Source of the DNA: CAYPTJ01 sp964413845
Lineage (GTDB): Bacteria > Patescibacteriota > WWE3 > 9FT-COMBO-53-11
Assembly (NCBI GenBank): GCA_964413845.1
Contig: CAYPTJ010000009.1
Location: 1-20,767, forward strand
DNA: 20,767 nucleotides
Direction of reading: 5' to 3'
Of this stretch, positions 20,178-20,767 are shown in pieces (positions within the stretch are counted from its first letter, which is position 1; every line of letters begins with the position of its first letter). The notes beneath the pieces were generated by a model. The model made no database searches and was not told the DNA's origin. It was given only the letters and a program-made list of their open reading frames with translations. The position numbers and the translations under genes are program-made.

Positions 20178-20324
20178 TTACTCCTTTTCTCCAGCTGCTC
20201 TCTTAAATTCTTTAACTCCTTCCGCTACACCTTTGATGAATTCAGGAAGTTTCCTCGTCCCAAAAAACACCGTGAGCATCGTGGACAGGATGATTAATTC
20301 CGCAAGCCCGACTTGGCTAGGCAC
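20178..20324 (-). CDS. tatA: TatA, minimal 48-aa form
   Basis: A short gene starting with GTG at 20324 and ending TAA at 20178-20180. The product (PSQVGLAELIIL...VFFGTRKLPEFIKG...EFKRAAG) has every TatA landmark in under 50 residues: a short N-terminal membrane helix with a Glu near position 9, the FG hinge at 20-22, the K-LPE motif, and an amphipathic helix ending in EFKRA. TatA oligomers form the twin-arginine conduit. It overlaps the upstream TatA-like gene by 8 bp, consistent with coupling, and precedes tatC. At 48 aa it is shorter than usual (~60-90) because the acidic tail is lacking. Confidence 0.88.
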   Translation of the reverse strand: MPSQVGLAELIILSTMLTVFFGTRKLPEFIKGVAEGVKEFKRAAGEKE

Positions 20325-20595
20325 TTCCTTCACCCCCCTTCACCTTTGACTCCTCTTTTGACTCCTCCTTTACTATTGGGGCGGCCTCCGTTTTGGGTTC
20401 CTCAGCCGGCGTGGTTTCGTCAATTGTTTTTTTAAGTTCTTCAAACACTTCCAAAGCTTCCTTTCTCGCTTTCTTAAGCTCCTTAGTTGCTTCGCCTGCA
20501 TCGCGAGCAATTTCGCCTGTCTTCTTTTTGCCGAAAATGGCTACCAAAACCGCAATAATAATAATTGCTTCTGCGGGACCGATGTTTTCTAGCAT
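20317..20595 (-). CDS. TatA/E-like translocase component with acidic tail
   Basis: 92 aa. Begins MLENIGPAEAIIIIAVLVAIFGKKKTGEIARDAG: a short hydrophobic helix with a Glu near position 9, then the FG hinge and an amphipathic helix rich in Lys/Glu. The last ~35 residues are low-complexity acidic sequence with an EESK repeat. This is TatA/TatE-like; TatB cannot be excluded because it shares the layout. It is the first gene of the tat cassette, overlapping the short TatA by 8 bp. The ATG has a weak TAGGAA site. The -10-like TTATTATT just upstream is the only promoter hint. Confidence 0.85.
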   Translation of the reverse strand: MLENIGPAEAIIIIAVLVAIFGKKKTGEIARDAGEATKELKKARKEALEVFEELKKTIDETTPAEEPKTEAAPIVKEESKEESKVKGGEGSA

Positions 20596-20622
20596 TTTCC
20601 TACGGGTAATAATAACACAAAG

Positions 20623-20655
20623 AGAGTAGAAATAGAGAGTAGGAATAGAGAATAG
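20623..20655. repeat. 13-bp tandem repeat downstream of the partial four-helix gene
   Basis: AGAGTAGAAATAG (20623-20635) and AGAGTAGGAATAG (20636-20648), followed by the half unit AGAATAG. It begins ~24 bp after the stop of the truncated gene, in the spacer before the tat cassette. Confidence 0.75.
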
Positions 20656-20678
20656 TTAAGAGAAGGAGAAAGGAACAG

Positions 20679-20767
20679 CTACTTCTTATAGACCATCACA
20701 TAGAGCATCTTGATTACTTCACTTAAGAGTCTTTCGGCTTTTTCATACTCTGTCTGGCTTACCAGTT
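20679..20767 (-). CDS. C-terminal end of a probable four-helix-bundle protein (partial)
   Basis: Only the last 29 codons are in the window: LVSQTEYEKAERLLSEVIKM...VMVYKK, then TAG at 20679-20681. The pattern (xSQTEYEKAERLLSEVIKML) resembles the last helix of S23-family proteins, in which a short turn is followed by an E-rich helix with a hydrophobic face ending ..ML..LIKK. It would be the second such gene in the window, and it is also followed by a short-period repeat. The identification rests on a short piece and is tentative. Confidence 0.5.
   Translation of the reverse strand, partial: LVSQTEYEKAERLLSEVIKMLYVMVYKK

Overview
All confidently called genes lie on the minus strand, so the 20.8 kb window is one long co-oriented stretch with no tRNA, rRNA or CRISPR array that I can see. 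UGA acts as a normal stop (several ATGA/GTGA gene overlaps). The gene set suggests a Patescibacteria/CPR genome, most likely Microgenomates-like: AlaRS without the C-terminal C-Ala region, IF-2 without its N-terminal extension, short HrcA and RNase J, a family-4 uracil-DNA glycosylase, a PilM-like ATPase beside a baseplate-J-like membrane protein, four-helix-bundle (S23) genes, and many short palindromes inserted in genes and spacers. The taxonomic placement is inference.

Layout in transcription order (right to left): the end of a second four-helix-bundle gene; a Tat cassette (TatA-like 92 aa, TatA 48 aa, TatC); hrcA behind a CIRCE-like operator; an S23 gene framed by inverted 7-nt repeat arrays; an information-processing and RNA-decay block nusA-infB-rpsO-pnp-udg4-RNase J; a 188-aa zinc-motif gene with its own promoter and a hairpin-rich leader; ftsK; an envelope/hypothetical set (DUF948-like, YtxH-like, Cys-rich zinc-ribbon protein); a roughly 660-bp region without a supported gene, with two good sigma70-type promoters and several structured RNA candidates; four small genes with strong Shine-Dalgarno sites (66 aa, 43-aa membrane peptide, exported HExxH peptidase, zinc-motif protein); alaS, pilM-like and the baseplate-J-like gene.

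Two gene styles alternate. Housekeeping genes are mostly chained by 4-bp overlaps or preceded by leaders without a Shine-Dalgarno site (infB is an exception). The small hypothetical genes at 4.1-5.7 kb and 9.8-10.3 kb have near-consensus AGGAGG sites, long structured leaders and bipartite hairpins, and the promoters upstream of both loci share a TATAR-N3-TTGAYA upstream region.

The strongest unexplained signals are: (1) a dispersed element with a conserved GA-GC-loop-GC-GA core and flanking arms that differ between copies but stay self-complementary; (2) an RNA candidate at 6055-6177 with two long stems in non-nested order, one followed by a U-run; (3) paired covarying GTACC hairpins at 5853-5934; (4) the S23 gene bounded by inverted heptamer arrays that also encode its protein ends; and (5) several palindrome-encoded insertions in AlaRS. 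No database or folding program was available, so family names come from recognised motifs and structures from visual base-pairing.
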